From contig MEZX01000001.1 in the NCBI GenBank assembly GCA_001774395.1, positions 1-64,000 of the forward strand: DNA of 64,000 nucleotides, given 5' to 3'. The translations under genes were made by a program, and so were the position numbers. Position 1 is the first letter of the stretch; the number at the start of each line of letters is the position of its first letter. The notes under the pieces were generated by a model. The model had not been told where the DNA came from and ran no database searches. It saw nothing but the letters and a program-made list of their open reading frames with translations. The DNA comes from Candidatus Berkelbacteria bacterium RIFCSPLOWO2_01_FULL_50_28. GTDB taxonomy: Bacteria > Patescibacteria > UBA1384 > 2-12-FULL-50-11. Below are positions 7,351 to 16,215 of the stretch, one piece after another.

Positions 7351-8461
7351 CAAGTCAAACTTTTTCGCTTTTAGTTACCACCATATTCTCAAGCCGTTTT
7401 TCTTCCTGTTCGATCCGGAGTCTGTCCACAACCGAATTTTGACCCTTGGCCAGTCAGCAGGAAAATTTGTGTTCTTGCGCCGCGTTACACGTTGGGCGTT
7501 CTTTTACGCCCATCCGTCACTGGAGCAAACCATCTGCGGAATTAACTTTACCAATCCGGTCGGCCTGGCCGCCGGTTTTGATAAAGAAGGGATCCTGACC
7601 GACATCATGCCAGAGGTTGGCTTTGGTTTTATGGAAATTGGTTCAATTACCGGCGAACCGTGCCCGGGCAACCCCCGACCGCGCTTGTGGCGCCTGCCAA
7701 AATCAAAGGCACTAGTTGTTTACTACGGTCTAAAGAGCTCTGGCGCCAAAGCTATCGCACGCATCCTTTCCAAGAAACAATTCCGTTTTCCCGTCGGGAT
7801 AAGTGTAGCCAAAACCAATTCGCCCGCCACCTGCGACGACATAGTTGGAATTGCCGACTACGTCGAGGCCCACCGTCAAACCGCCGAGATCGGCGCCTAC
7901 ACCACCATCAACATCAGCTGTCCCAATACTTTCGGTGGCCAGCCGTTCAACGACGCAGCGCGGCTGGAAAAATTGATCGCAGCGATCAAACAAGTCCCCT
8001 GCTCCAAGCCAATTTTCGTGAAACTGCCACCCGATCTGTCGTTTGATGTTGTGGATAGAATTATCGAAATTTGCCTCGCGTACAAAATTGACGGCGTAGT
8101 CTGTAGCAACCTGACCAAAGACCGTAATAATCCGCAGGTCAGCTCCAAGCTCGTCGAGCAGAACATCCCAGAGCACGGCGGCATCAGCGGCAAGGTTATT
8201 GAAGATCTGTCGAATGAATTGATCGCCCACGTTTACAAGCAAGTTGGCAAACAATTGATCATCATCGGTTGCGGCGGGGTGTTTAGCGCCGAGGACGCCT
8301 ACAAAAAAATCAAGCTCGGCGCCTCGCTGATCCAGTTAATCACCGGCATGGTTTTTGAAGGCCCACAGCTGATCGGCCAGATAAACCGCGGTTTGGTCAA
8401 ACTCTTGCACCGCGACGACTACAGCAACATATCTGAAGCCATCGGTAAGGCACACCAGTAA
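7346..8461 (+). CDS. pyrD: Dihydroorotate dehydrogenase (quinone type)
   Basis: It oxidises dihydroorotate to orotate in pyrimidine synthesis. The start ATG at 7346 (MSKSNFFAF) gives 371 residues. An upstream in-frame start at 7319 would add residues from tRNA-derived sequence. The family features are NPVGLAAGFDKEG near residue 77, GFMEIGSITGEPCPGNPRPR, NISCPNTFGG, FVKLPPD, the segment GVVCSNLT, GGISGK, and GCGGVFSAEDAYKKIKLGASLIQ at the FMN phosphate site. The N-terminal helix HHILKPFFFLFDPESVH resembles the membrane-associated extension of class 2 enzymes. pyrE lies 32 kb away in this window; the rest of the pathway is not seen. Confidence 0.95.
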   Translation: MSKSNFFAFSYHHILKPFFFLFDPESVHNRILTLGQSAGKFVFLRRVTRWAFFYAHPSLEQTICGINFTNPVGLAAGFDKEGILTDIMPEVGFGFMEIGSITGEPCPGNPRPRLWRLPKSKALVVYYGLKSSGAKAIARILSKKQFRFPVGISVAKTNSPATCDDIVGIADYVEAHRQTAEIGAYTTINISCPNTFGGQPFNDAARLEKLIAAIKQVPCSKPIFVKLPPDLSFDVVDRIIEICLAYKIDGVVCSNLTKDRNNPQVSSKLVEQNIPEHGGISGKVIEDLSNELIAHVYKQVGKQLIIIGCGGVFSAEDAYKKIKLGASLIQLITGMVFEGPQLIGQINRGLVKLLHRDDYSNISEAIGKAHQ

Positions 8462-8483
8462 AGAATTATTTACCGCAGACTAC

Positions 8484-8512
8484 TGGACAAACCCTCTAAA
8501 AATTGCTAGAAT
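8484..8512 (+). promoter_or_regulatory. Promoter of the VWA lipoprotein gene pair
   Basis: TGGACA, 17-nt spacer, TAGAAT. It leaves a leader of about 80 nt before the ATG at 8601. Confidence 0.6.
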
Positions 8513-8600
8513 CCACCCAAGTGTTTGGGATCTTCTTGCGACTACGTTGCAACGAGACAGCCAAACGTCCATTTACGTATCGGAACAGGAAGGCAAGACA

Positions 8601-9242
8601 ATGAAGACAAGTTCTCTACTCGCAGCCTTGTGCTGCATTCTTGGTGTGTTCTGTAGCCTCGGTGGTTGCAGTCGCGCCAAGAACTCGGACGTCAAGCTCA
8701 TGATCGGACTTGACTCAACCGGGTCGAACATCGGCAAGAAGAATACCTATTCGGGTGCCGCCCATGCGGTGTTGCAGCAGATGCCGAACGCCGAGTTCGA
8801 CATCACGATCGACGTCTTTGGCACGGTCTCGGAAACCCGGACCTTGTTCGAAGGCGTCGTCAACGACCCCGACGATTTGGCTGCGCCGTTCAACGAGTAC
8901 TGGAACGGCACGGCCCCGAAGAAACGCGGCACCTACTGGCAGCCGATGCTGGCCAAGGTGGCCAAGAAGTCAGCAACGTCAAAGGTTGCCGTCTTGTTAT
9001 TCACGGACGGCGAGATCTACGACGACAAGGAGTGCGAGCTCATAATCAAACAGCTCGCCGGCAGCGACAACGTTGTGGCCGTGTTTATCGGCCCGACGAT
9101 CATCGAAGATGCATACGGGGGAACTTGGAGGACGAAGGTTGAGCGGCTTTTCGAGCCGCTTGGCAATCGAGTTTTCCTTTGCGGCCCCAACGACCAACAG
9201 CAGAAGCTGGACGCTTTTGCAAAGAAGGTGGAAAAGCCATGA
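8601..9242 (+). CDS. Lipoprotein with von Willebrand factor A-like domain
   Basis: The start ATG at 8601 has AGGAAGG upstream. The 213-residue product begins with a lipoprotein signal: a hydrophobic stretch, then LGGC with Cys23 as the lipidated residue. The mature part looks like a VWA fold: LMIGLDSTGS with D38, T40 and S42 in the metal-site (MIDAS) position, and VAVLLFTDGEIYDD as the usual later acidic motif. VWA domains bind protein ligands, often through a metal. The stop overlaps the start of the next gene (ATGA), so the two are coupled. The pair has higher GC and different codon use from pyrD and tsaE on either side. Confidence 0.75.
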   Translation: MKTSSLLAALCCILGVFCSLGGCSRAKNSDVKLMIGLDSTGSNIGKKNTYSGAAHAVLQQMPNAEFDITIDVFGTVSETRTLFEGVVNDPDDLAAPFNEYWNGTAPKKRGTYWQPMLAKVAKKSATSKVAVLLFTDGEIYDDKECELIIKQLAGSDNVVAVFIGPTIIEDAYGGTWRTKVERLFEPLGNRVFLCGPNDQQQKLDAFAKKVEKP

Positions 9243-10597
9243 GTTCAATCAACACTAGCGTCGACATCATGGTCGACGGTACTCTACCGTCACCAGAGCT
9301 GGATTTCGACTTCGAAGAAGCCCGGAAACGGGTGGATTCGGCGAAGGAGGCCACTCCCGGACACACGCGCGAGTTCGAGCAGATCCGAACGTTTCTTGCC
9401 ACGACCGTCAGGTCGGCGGTGGAGGCGTACCAGCAGCTGCGCGAAAACGCCGCCGCTTTTCTGATCCATCTGTCCGATCGCGCCAAGGCCGACCTCGAGC
9501 GAGTCAAGGCCGAACTGCGCACCTTGCTCGACGAGCAGACCAAGCTCCGTGATGAGTACACTGGTGCACAGGCGCTTTATGAGACCGCCTGCGGCAGAGC
9601 CGGCATCCAGTCGCACGCAATCGGTACTGACGGCCTCAACAGAGCGATCGCTGCCAAAATGCGCGATCGCTACAGGATCACCGGCGTCGACATCGGCGAG
9701 TACGTCGAATCGACAACCGGTGTTCCGGAAGAGCCCGAGCTAATCGAACAACCGGAGCCAAACGAGCAAAGCACCGGCTCCCAAGCCTGGGACTGGGCGC
9801 TGCGCTTCGTGACCGGCACCATCTTTGGTACCGGCCTCTTGACCCTGCTTGGCCTACTGAAGGATCGGGTTATCATCCTGCAGCCGTGGTGGCTGCTGGT
9901 AGCGCTGGCCTTCGGCTCCGCCATCACGGTGGCGGCGAAGGTCTTCATCACCAAGGAAGTGCGGGCGTATCTGCGCCGGCGCTACCTAGGAGACAAGGCA
10001 GACTCGCTTGCCAGGGGCACAGCTCTGTTTGCCGTTGCTGTCGTGACGATGATTGTTGTCGTTGAAGCGATCGGCATCTACTACCTGTTCGCCCAAAAGG
10101 CGGAGGTGGCAGCGGCCATCAGCAACAAGTCGGTCTTCTCTCCCCCGATGTTCGTGTTATGGGCGATCGCCCTAACATCCACCGGGCTTCTGTTTGGCGG
10201 GAGTATCGCGCAAGCGCGCGAGTCCTGGGAGCAGGAGAAGGAATGGCTCGACGAAGTGAAAGCGCAGGAGACTGCATATCAGGCCAAAGTTAAGGCCTGG
10301 GCCGACCTTGGCGCCGCTATCGAGAAATGGCAGCCGTCGGAAGCGGGTGCCATCGAGGCTCGAGCACTCGTCGGAAGGCATTTGGCAGTTGGGGCCAACC
10401 TCTTGAAGGCCACCCAGGCCGTCGAAACGGCCGAGAACCAAATCGAGAGGCTTCACGAACCAGTCACCCTGCCCCCCGAAAGGAAGGATGAACTGGTGAG
10501 AGCCTACAGCGCCGCTGCTGAGTCGATTCGCGTCTTCTCCGACGCGATGAACGACCCGTCCAAACCGATGATGGGCACCGCGGTTCCAACCGCCTAA
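9239..10597 (+). CDS. Membrane protein with coiled-coil arms, partner of the VWA lipoprotein
   Basis: ATG at 9239 overlaps the previous stop by 4 nt. The 452-residue product has a long charged helical region (about 20-125), a Pro/Glu linker, then four membrane segments: FVTGTIFGTGLLTLLGLL, LLVALAFGSAITVAAKVFI, ALFAVAVVTMIVVVEAIGIY and MFVLWAIALTSTGLLFGG. A second charged helical tail follows (about 355-440). No named family is recognised. Coupled translation with a surface VWA lipoprotein suggests a membrane complex in which the coiled coils and the VWA domain contact partners. Function unknown. Confidence 0.7.
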   Translation: MSSINTSVDIMVDGTLPSPELDFDFEEARKRVDSAKEATPGHTREFEQIRTFLATTVRSAVEAYQQLRENAAAFLIHLSDRAKADLERVKAELRTLLDEQTKLRDEYTGAQALYETACGRAGIQSHAIGTDGLNRAIAAKMRDRYRITGVDIGEYVESTTGVPEEPELIEQPEPNEQSTGSQAWDWALRFVTGTIFGTGLLTLLGLLKDRVIILQPWWLLVALAFGSAITVAAKVFITKEVRAYLRRRYLGDKADSLARGTALFAVAVVTMIVVVEAIGIYYLFAQKAEVAAAISNKSVFSPPMFVLWAIALTSTGLLFGGSIAQARESWEQEKEWLDEVKAQETAYQAKVKAWADLGAAIEKWQPSEAGAIEARALVGRHLAVGANLLKATQAVETAENQIERLHEPVTLPPERKDELVRAYSAAAESIRVFSDAMNDPSKPMMGTAVPTA

Positions 10598-10629
10598 GCC
10601 CCTCACCAAACCCGCCGCAATTGCGGCAC

Positions 10630-10667
10630 GAGCCAGTCAGGCACAGCGCCAGGCTGGCTCTTTTTTT
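10630..10667 (+). terminator. Terminator of the VWA gene pair
   Basis: Stem GAGCCAG/CTGGCTC with an 18-nt structured loop, followed by seven T residues. Confidence 0.85.
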
Positions 10668-10691
10668 GTGCCAACAAAATGAACCTTAAGA

Positions 10692-10697
10692 TATAAT
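10692..10697 (+). promoter_or_regulatory. -10 box of leaderless tsaE transcript
   Basis: TATAAT ends six nt before the GTG start of tsaE, so transcription should begin at or within a base of the start codon. No Shine-Dalgarno sequence could fit. Confidence 0.65.
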
Positions 10698-10703
10698 GGA
10701 TAA

Positions 10704-11120
10704 GTGGAAAACGAGATATTTACAGAAAGTGAGATTGGCACCGTAGCCGCCAGGATTGTTGCATCACTGAAACCTGGCGATATTTTAGCGCTTTCCGGGC
10801 CGCTGGCTGCTGGCAAAACCACCCTAACCCAAGCCATGATGAGCCACATGGGCTACCTTGGCCGAGTGACAAGCCCGACGTTTGTGATCGAGCGCCGCTA
10901 TAAAGTTAATTGGCACGATATTAAGGAAGTAATTCACCTTGATTTCTACCGCCTCGATAAAAAAGAGCTGGCAAAACTTGATTGGGAAGAATACACAAAT
11001 CACCGAACTGGACTGGTTATAATAGAGTGGCCCGAACGAGCGGAGAGTCTCCTCCCAAAAACAGCCCATCTAGTTAGGATTGAAAAAGTTGATGAAAAAA
11101 CCAGAAAAATTCAGTACTGA
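10704..11120 (+). CDS. tsaE: tRNA threonylcarbamoyladenosine biosynthesis ATPase TsaE
   Basis: It is the ATPase partner of TsaB/TsaD in making t6A at position 37 of ANN-decoding tRNAs. The 138-residue protein has the P-loop GPLAAGKTTL (about residues 32-41), TSPTFVIERRY, HLDFYRL and the Walker B-like IIEWPER. The start is GTG at 10704; no in-frame ATG lies upstream. The 3' end overlaps tsaB. tsaD is not in the window. Confidence 0.93.
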   Translation: MENEIFTESEIGTVAARIVASLKPGDILALSGPLAAGKTTLTQAMMSHMGYLGRVTSPTFVIERRYKVNWHDIKEVIHLDFYRLDKKELAKLDWEEYTNHRTGLVIIEWPERAESLLPKTAHLVRIEKVDEKTRKIQY

Positions 11121-11469
11121 AACAGTTGTCCTTGTCGACACGACCGAACGTGACCGCACGAGACTCGCGTTGATCCATGGGAGTAAGGTTATAGTTATCG
11201 ACAAACCGCTGCGAGCTCAAAGCCTGCAGGAGCAGTTGGAAAAACTTCTAAAAAAAGACCACCAGACGTTTGCTGACATTGATGCTTTCGCCGTTCTAAC
11301 CAAGCCCGGATCGCTAACCGGCGTACGAATTGGAGTGGTGGCCGTTAACACTATTGCCTGGCTGCAAGATATTCCGGTAATCGAAGTGAATTCAGCGAGT
11401 TTTGAGCAAGCGTTAAGACAACCATTTTCAAGCTTAAAAAAACGCAAATTAGCCCGAGTGCGCTACTAG
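11092..11469 (+). CDS. tsaB: TsaB-like protein, N-terminal domain only
   Basis: TsaB is the non-catalytic partner of TsaD in t6A synthesis. The 125-residue product from ATG 11092 has the N-terminal ASKHA-type domain with VLVDTTERDRTRLALI and the family motif PGSLTGVRIGVVAVNTIAW. It ends after about one domain, whereas the usual protein is 220 residues. It overlaps tsaE by 29 nt, which supports the assignment. The missing second domain is either a lineage trait or a degenerate end (basic tail KKRKLARVRY). Confidence 0.85.
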   Translation: MKKPEKFSTETVVLVDTTERDRTRLALIHGSKVIVIDKPLRAQSLQEQLEKLLKKDHQTFADIDAFAVLTKPGSLTGVRIGVVAVNTIAWLQDIPVIEVNSASFEQALRQPFSSLKKRKLARVRY

Positions 11470-11507
11470 GCCCGGTTGGTCAAATGTGTTACAGTGGCTT
11501 CTAGTCG

Positions 11508-12875
11508 ATGAATAAAATACCTGTAAATCAGCTTCCGCCCCCCGCCAACACTTTAGCTTTTCCAAACAAGAAACGACGTAAATTGAAGATTTTTTTCTGG
11601 AGTGTAGCCGGAATTTTTCTCGCCACCACCATCTGGATCGGCGTTACTGGGATAGTGGCCTTGCGAAACATCTCGGCCAAAAACGCTGGAGACAGCTCGT
11701 TGTTTTTCCGCTTCAACGGCCAAATTCCAGCAGATAAACTCGCCAATGAGGTAGACGGCAACATCAACATTGCCCTACTTGGCGCCGACATTGCCGCAGG
11801 GCTTACCGACAGCATTCAAGTTGTCTCGATCGACCCGGTAAACAAAGCGATGTCGATGATCTCCGTACCACGAGATCTATACGTTGCAAACGCTGATGGC
11901 ACGAAGAGTCGCATTAACGAAGTTTATAACCGGGCTGTGGCGACTTGTGCTAACTCAAAGACGTGCGACGCAGAAATTGACGCCGGCGGCGAAGCAATGA
12001 AGAAAGTTCTCACCAGCGCACTTGGCGTTGATGTGAACTACTTTGCTCGGGCCGATTTCGAAGGGTTAAAACAGATAGTTGATACTCTTGGAGGAATTGA
12101 TATCTACGTCGAGCAGACCTTATCTGACCCGCAATTTCCCAACTCTAACTACTCTGGTTACGATCCCTTCTACTTACCCGCTGGCCAAACCCACATGAAC
12201 GGGTCAATAGCGCTCAAGTACGCCCGTTGTCGTCACGGCAGTTGCGGGAGCGATTTTGGACGCGCGTTACGCCAGCAAAAAGTTGTTGTTGCCATCCGCA
12301 ACAAGGCACTAGGCTTAGGAGTGCTCGCTAATCCTAAAAAAATCACCGATTTAATCAGTGCTATTGGTGACAATTTTCGCACCGATATGAAAACGAGCGA
12401 GATGATAAATGTGGTGAAACTCATTAAAGAGATCCCCGACACAAAGGTAACTAACACCGTCATCGATAACGGGACGACCGGGCCGCTGGCCGTCCTACAA
12501 GGCGCTATGGCTTACTTGCTCGCTCCGAAACTTGGCGAGAACGACTGGTCGGGCGTGCACGAATTTGTCGCCAATGTCCTGCCAAAGCCTTATATAAGCA
12601 GAGAAAACATCCAGATTGTTATTGACGACCGTAGCGGCAAGGCACTTGGTACAGCGCTCGCGGCCAAGCTGAAAATTTACGGCTACAACGTCAAGATTCT
12701 AACCGGATCGGTGGGTACTGTCCCCCAAACCACTATCGAACACAACGGCGGGGACTTCCCTTACACAATAGCTCTACTTAAAAAACGTCTTAATCTTCCA
12801 GCGACTAAGAACGGCTCGCTTGGTGAAGGTACTCAAATAAAAATTACACTTGGCATCGATTTTACGCTAAAGTAA
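11508..12875 (+). CDS. LytR-CpsA-Psr (LCP) family envelope glycopolymer ligase
   Basis: LCP proteins transfer undecaprenyl-linked glycopolymers onto the cell wall outside the membrane. The 455-residue protein has a cytoplasmic basic N-terminus (NKKRRKLK), one membrane anchor (about 28-50), and the LCP domain with IALLGAD, SMISVPRDLYV, RINEVYNRA, NYFARADFEGLKQIVDTLGGIDIYV and ALKYARCRH. A C-terminal LytR_C-type domain follows (about 360-455, NIQIVIDDRSGKALGTALAAKL). It leads a run with a small membrane protein and a PpiC foldase. Confidence 0.93.
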   Translation: MNKIPVNQLPPPANTLAFPNKKRRKLKIFFWSVAGIFLATTIWIGVTGIVALRNISAKNAGDSSLFFRFNGQIPADKLANEVDGNINIALLGADIAAGLTDSIQVVSIDPVNKAMSMISVPRDLYVANADGTKSRINEVYNRAVATCANSKTCDAEIDAGGEAMKKVLTSALGVDVNYFARADFEGLKQIVDTLGGIDIYVEQTLSDPQFPNSNYSGYDPFYLPAGQTHMNGSIALKYARCRHGSCGSDFGRALRQQKVVVAIRNKALGLGVLANPKKITDLISAIGDNFRTDMKTSEMINVVKLIKEIPDTKVTNTVIDNGTTGPLAVLQGAMAYLLAPKLGENDWSGVHEFVANVLPKPYISRENIQIVIDDRSGKALGTALAAKLKIYGYNVKILTGSVGTVPQTTIEHNGGDFPYTIALLKKRLNLPATKNGSLGEGTQIKITLGIDFTLK

Positions 12876-12879
12876 CAGC

Positions 12880-13437
12880 ATGAAATTTCGTCGACCGAGC
12901 GCCAGAATTGTCTTCTTCTGGCTGATTCAACTAGGAGCGTTAATACTAGTTTGGAACTTCCTCCCCAACCGACTTTCAGCTGCGCTACTGGTAATACTAG
13001 TTCTAGCCAGTTTGTTGTTTCTCGCTATCAAAAGCATTGAGTTGGCTGTTATTACAAACGTCGTTTTAATTATAACCGCCACTCAGCTCTGGATAACGCA
13101 AGGCTCGTTCGCCTCGTTCTGGGGGACGCCATTTATAGTAGCGGGGATCGTCCTAACAGGCTTTCTAGCAGAACAACCACCAGGAAGAAAACTGATCGAT
13201 TGGCTGATTTTGGGGTTTGCCACCGCCCAGCTAGCAAGCCTTACTAGCTACCTACCGGTTGCGTTTTTTCACAAAGCAATCCTCGCCGGAACTTTTTTCT
13301 ATATTTTCTGGCAGCTCTTTAAGCTCTGGGACCGTGACGAGCCGCTCTTAGGACACTTCGTATTTGGAACCCTAGCTGTTATGGTAATTATTGGGAGCAT
13401 GATATGGACGGGGTTACCAAAATTCGCGGCTTTCTGA
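12880..13437 (+). CDS. Multi-pass membrane protein, 185 residues
   Basis: The product is almost entirely hydrophobic, with about six membrane segments (for example IVFFWLIQLGALILVWNFL, LSAALLVILVLASLLFLAI, FGTLAVMVIIGSMIWTGL). I recognise no family motif. It starts 4 nt after the LCP stop and overlaps the PpiC gene by 34 nt, so it belongs to the same operon and probably acts at the same membrane. Confidence 0.8.
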   Translation: MKFRRPSARIVFFWLIQLGALILVWNFLPNRLSAALLVILVLASLLFLAIKSIELAVITNVVLIITATQLWITQGSFASFWGTPFIVAGIVLTGFLAEQPPGRKLIDWLILGFATAQLASLTSYLPVAFFHKAILAGTFFYIFWQLFKLWDRDEPLLGHFVFGTLAVMVIIGSMIWTGLPKFAAF

Positions 13438-14426
13438 GGCTACTGGGTGATTTTTTAGCCTACATTTGGCGACTCGTCGCGTCGCTCTACAATGCTGTTT
13501 GGGGATTTTTGGCTGTTCGAGTGCCAATCTTTCGTGCGCTCGTGGCACGGCACGTTCGCAACCCATCAACGGTGATAATCGATATCGCAATTTGTATCCT
13601 AACCGTCTATTTTGCTTTCGGCGTCACTGGATATGTTCTAGTTTATCCACAGCGAGCTGAAACACGGTTTGCCGAAGCGTTAAGTATCGTTTACCCGCTG
13701 CCAGCCGCAAGGGTGAATAGCTCATTTATCTGGACTCACCGTTTTCTCGAGCGCCTGCGTTTCCTTAACACCTTCACCGCTCAAGCACCCAAGGACCTAA
13801 AAATTAAGCCTCCCACAAACCGAGAACTGCGCACCCGCATACTCGAAGGCCTCGTTGAGAACCAAGTAATTTACCTTGAAGCGCGGAAGCGCGGGGTTAA
13901 AGTAACGAAAAAAGAGCTACAAGCTGCCGTCGACAAGCAGGGTAAGTCTAGCGAAATAAAAGCCAAGGTAAGAAAACTTTACGGAATGTCTTTGGCTCAA
14001 TTTCAACAGGTTATAGCTGAAGAGTTACTGCGGGAAAAAGTGAAAGATGCAGTCTTAAGCAAGTTGCGGGTTCGGCACATCCTTCTCCTGGACCTGACAA
14101 CAGCTGATGAGGTTCGTAGCCTTCTAAAGTCAGGAAAGAGCTTCAAAGCGCTGGCTAACAAATACAGCCAAGATTCTAATACCGCCAAATCCGGCGGGGA
14201 TTTGGGGTATTGGCGTAAAGGCGAACTTACCAGTCAGATCTCTCCAGGATTTGAAAAGGCAGTCTTTGCTTTAAAAGTTAAGACAATTTCGCAACCGGTT
14301 CAATCGCAGTACGGCTTCCACATAATCCAGGTAACAGAACAGATTGGCACAAACAAACAGACGTACCCAGAGTGGTACGCCGCAACAATAAAAGGCTACA
14401 AGATCAAGAAATATCTCCGAATCTAG
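13404..14426 (+). CDS. Membrane-anchored PpiC/parvulin-type peptidyl-prolyl isomerase
   Basis: The 340-residue protein has a basic cytoplasmic start and a membrane segment near 55-78 (VIIDIAICILTVYFAFGVTGY). It continues with a SurA/PrsA-like helical region (NRELRTRILEGLVENQVIYLEARKRG region) and a parvulin domain from about 223 (RVRHILLLD, FKALANKYSQD, GGDLGYWRKGEL, SQPVQSQYGFHIIQVTE). It should help extracytoplasmic proteins fold. It is translationally coupled to the preceding membrane protein. Confidence 0.92.
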   Translation: MDGVTKIRGFLRLLGDFLAYIWRLVASLYNAVWGFLAVRVPIFRALVARHVRNPSTVIIDIAICILTVYFAFGVTGYVLVYPQRAETRFAEALSIVYPLPAARVNSSFIWTHRFLERLRFLNTFTAQAPKDLKIKPPTNRELRTRILEGLVENQVIYLEARKRGVKVTKKELQAAVDKQGKSSEIKAKVRKLYGMSLAQFQQVIAEELLREKVKDAVLSKLRVRHILLLDLTTADEVRSLLKSGKSFKALANKYSQDSNTAKSGGDLGYWRKGELTSQISPGFEKAVFALKVKTISQPVQSQYGFHIIQVTEQIGTNKQTYPEWYAATIKGYKIKKYLRI

Positions 14427-14493
14427 CCTCCTGCGCACTAGTTGAACTCTCTCGAGCAATTGCTTAGTTGACTAGATCAAATTCAACGAGCGA

Positions 14494-15072
14494 TTATTTT
14501 GGATGGAAAAGCTGACGGCGGCGAACAATCAGCATGATACTGAACGCAAAGTTTGCTAAGGCCCAGACGGTAGGATTAAGCACGGTTAGCAGGCTATATT
14601 TTTGTATAGCAACGATGCTTAGGGCGTGCCTAAAGCTATTGAGGCTCCATGTGAATAGGGTCTCGCCCTGAGGATTACTCCAAGCCTTCCGGACCGTGGG
14701 TAAAAAGCCAAGTATGTCGATGCCAACTAAAAGTACCATCGAGAGCGTTGGCTGTTTGGCAAATAACCAAGCTCCTGTTGCAACTAACGCCAATATAAAA
14801 AATATTGTATCTGATCGAGTAATATCTTTCACTCCCTCCTTCAAGCCGAAAAAGAAGATAACGAATGACAGCACTGCCACGGTAGCAGTTACATACGATC
14901 CGGCACCACCCCCGTGACTTATTTGTAGCGCAAAAATGATTGCCGTAAGGAAACCCCAGATAAACCAGCTGTAAGGGTGTGGGTAGGTTTTGCCTCTGAA
15001 CATGTCTCGGAGGTAAGGACCGTAGGCCACGAATGCAAGAGCTGCGGCGACAATGCCAATGACTTCTTTCAT
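14494..15072 (-). CDS. PQ-loop-like seven-helix membrane protein
   Basis: From ATG 15072 (MKEVIGIVAAALAFVAYGPY) the product is 192 residues with about seven membrane helices. Two similar elements, AYGPYLRDMFRG...SWFIWG and LGFLPTVRKAWSNP...TWSLNS, lie at the ends of helices 1 and 5, as in the PQ-loop/SWEET superfamily (P-x-x-x-x-W/R pattern). That family moves sugars or amino acids or acts as a cargo receptor. Substrate unknown. An upstream in-frame start at 15138 would run into the tRNA-Asp gene and is unlikely. Confidence 0.65.
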   Translation of the reverse strand: MKEVIGIVAAALAFVAYGPYLRDMFRGKTYPHPYSWFIWGFLTAIIFALQISHGGGAGSYVTATVAVLSFVIFFFGLKEGVKDITRSDTIFFILALVATGAWLFAKQPTLSMVLLVGIDILGFLPTVRKAWSNPQGETLFTWSLNSFRHALSIVAIQKYSLLTVLNPTVWALANFAFSIMLIVRRRQLFHPK

Positions 15073-15133
15073 CTCCGCGCAATCGACTGGATTCGGTTCG
15101 GCGATTGCGAAGCAACGATGGTTCGAAACATTG

Positions 15134-15209
15134 CGCACTCGACCGGATTCGAACCGGCGATCTCCTCCGTGACAGGGAGGCGCTTTAAGCCGGGCTAAGC
15201 TACGAGTGC
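15134..15209 (-). tRNA. tRNA-Asp (GTC)
   Basis: Acceptor GCACTCG/CGAGTGC with discriminator G. Anticodon stem CCTCC/GGAGG and loop CTGTCAC give GTC. T-arm CCGGTTCGAATCCGG. No CCA is encoded. 76 nt. Confidence 0.95.
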
Positions 15210-15295
15210 AGAACCTAATTTTACCAAGAAGATCACGATATTAGTAGACTCTATAATCATTTGACACCGTTCGATTTTTCCCTCATCCTGAACTT

Positions 15296-15505
15296 ATGGA
15301 CGAGCAACAAACAGCTCAGTCATCGCAAGAAACGGTAGCACCGGCGACCCAGCCGACTCCCGTTGCAGCCCCGGTTACTCCGGTTACCGGTACAGATGCG
15401 CCGTACGGCGGAAAAAAGGGTAGCTGGGCCACTTGGCTTCTACTTTACGTCGTTATTGCCGCAATCGCCTACGGAGTCATTTGGTACTTCTGGCTCAATA
15501 AGTAA
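15296..15505 (+). CDS. Small single-pass membrane protein, Pro/Ala/Thr-rich
   Basis: 69 residues: an extended Gln/Ala/Pro/Thr/Val-rich N-terminus, then one C-terminal membrane segment (TWLLLYVVIAAIAYGVIWYF) ending NK. It could be a tail-anchored protein. No family is recognised. It precedes the metallopeptidase gene by 32 nt and may be co-transcribed. Confidence 0.65.
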   Translation: MDEQQTAQSSQETVAPATQPTPVAAPVTPVTGTDAPYGGKKGSWATWLLLYVVIAAIAYGVIWYFWLNK

Positions 15506-15537
15506 AACGCGAGACTGAAAATTACTAAAAAATTTTT

Positions 15538-16215
15538 ATGGCCGAGTTTGGGTACGAATTAAAACGGATCCCCACTGCTCGGTCGCTTAAAGTTAGGGTT
15601 AGACCTGATGGCCGAGTTATTGTGACCGCGCCCCTGCGTCTACCTGAACGCTACGTTGAGGAGTTTATCAACTCTCACCTGGAGTGGATCTCCAGCAAGC
15701 GCCAGGCGGCCCTATCAGAGCAACAGAGGCTTACCGAGCAACGCGAGAAACTGTTTTTTCGCGGCAAAGAGTACGGCTTTCGGTTAGCTGTAAGCAATTC
15801 AGTTAAGCCTGGTGTAAAATTCGAGGATCAGATTGTCACAGTGACCAGTCCGTCAGAGGATCACACCGAAGTTAGAAAGCTGCTCGAACAATCTTATCGT
15901 TTATATGCGATAAAGCATTTTCAGGCCCGTGTTCCTCTTCTAGCAGATTTGGTGAACCGTGATATTAGCAACGTCACAATCCGCTCGCAACGCACCCGCT
16001 GGGGCTCGTGCTCCAGCCGCAACACCATCTCGCTAAATTGGCGCTTAATTATGGCGCCGGACTGGGTCTCGGACTACGTCATCTACCACGAGTTGGCCCA
16101 CCTAACTCACATGAACCATTCAAAAAAGTTTTGGGATCTTGTTGCTTCATACACCCAGCGCCACAAAGAAGCTCAAGCCTGGCTCAAAGCCCACCATGCG
16201 CTACTGCAGTTTTAG
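15538..16215 (+). CDS. YgjP/DUF45-type zinc metallopeptidase
   Basis: 225 residues. The N-terminal half has the DUF45 strand pattern (RSLKVRVRPDGRVIVTAP, FINSHLEWISSK). The C-terminal half carries the zinc site YHELAHLTHMNHSKKFW (HExxH with a third His downstream) and RWGSCSSRNTISLNWRL. The substrate is unknown; the family is related to SprT/WLM proteases. It overlaps the convergent ychF gene by 4 nt. Confidence 0.92.
   Translation: MAEFGYELKRIPTARSLKVRVRPDGRVIVTAPLRLPERYVEEFINSHLEWISSKRQAALSEQQRLTEQREKLFFRGKEYGFRLAVSNSVKPGVKFEDQIVTVTSPSEDHTEVRKLLEQSYRLYAIKHFQARVPLLADLVNRDISNVTIRSQRTRWGSCSSRNTISLNWRLIMAPDWVSDYVIYHELAHLTHMNHSKKFWDLVASYTQRHKEAQAWLKAHHALLQF

Noticed and set aside
7730..8254. 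Minus-strand frame inside pyrD
   Set aside because: Antisense of conserved pyrD codons, without ribosome site or recognisable product.
14494..15138. Longer start for the PQ-loop-like protein
   Set aside because: The extension to 15138 overlaps the 3' end of tRNA-Asp; ATG 15072 begins directly with a membrane helix.
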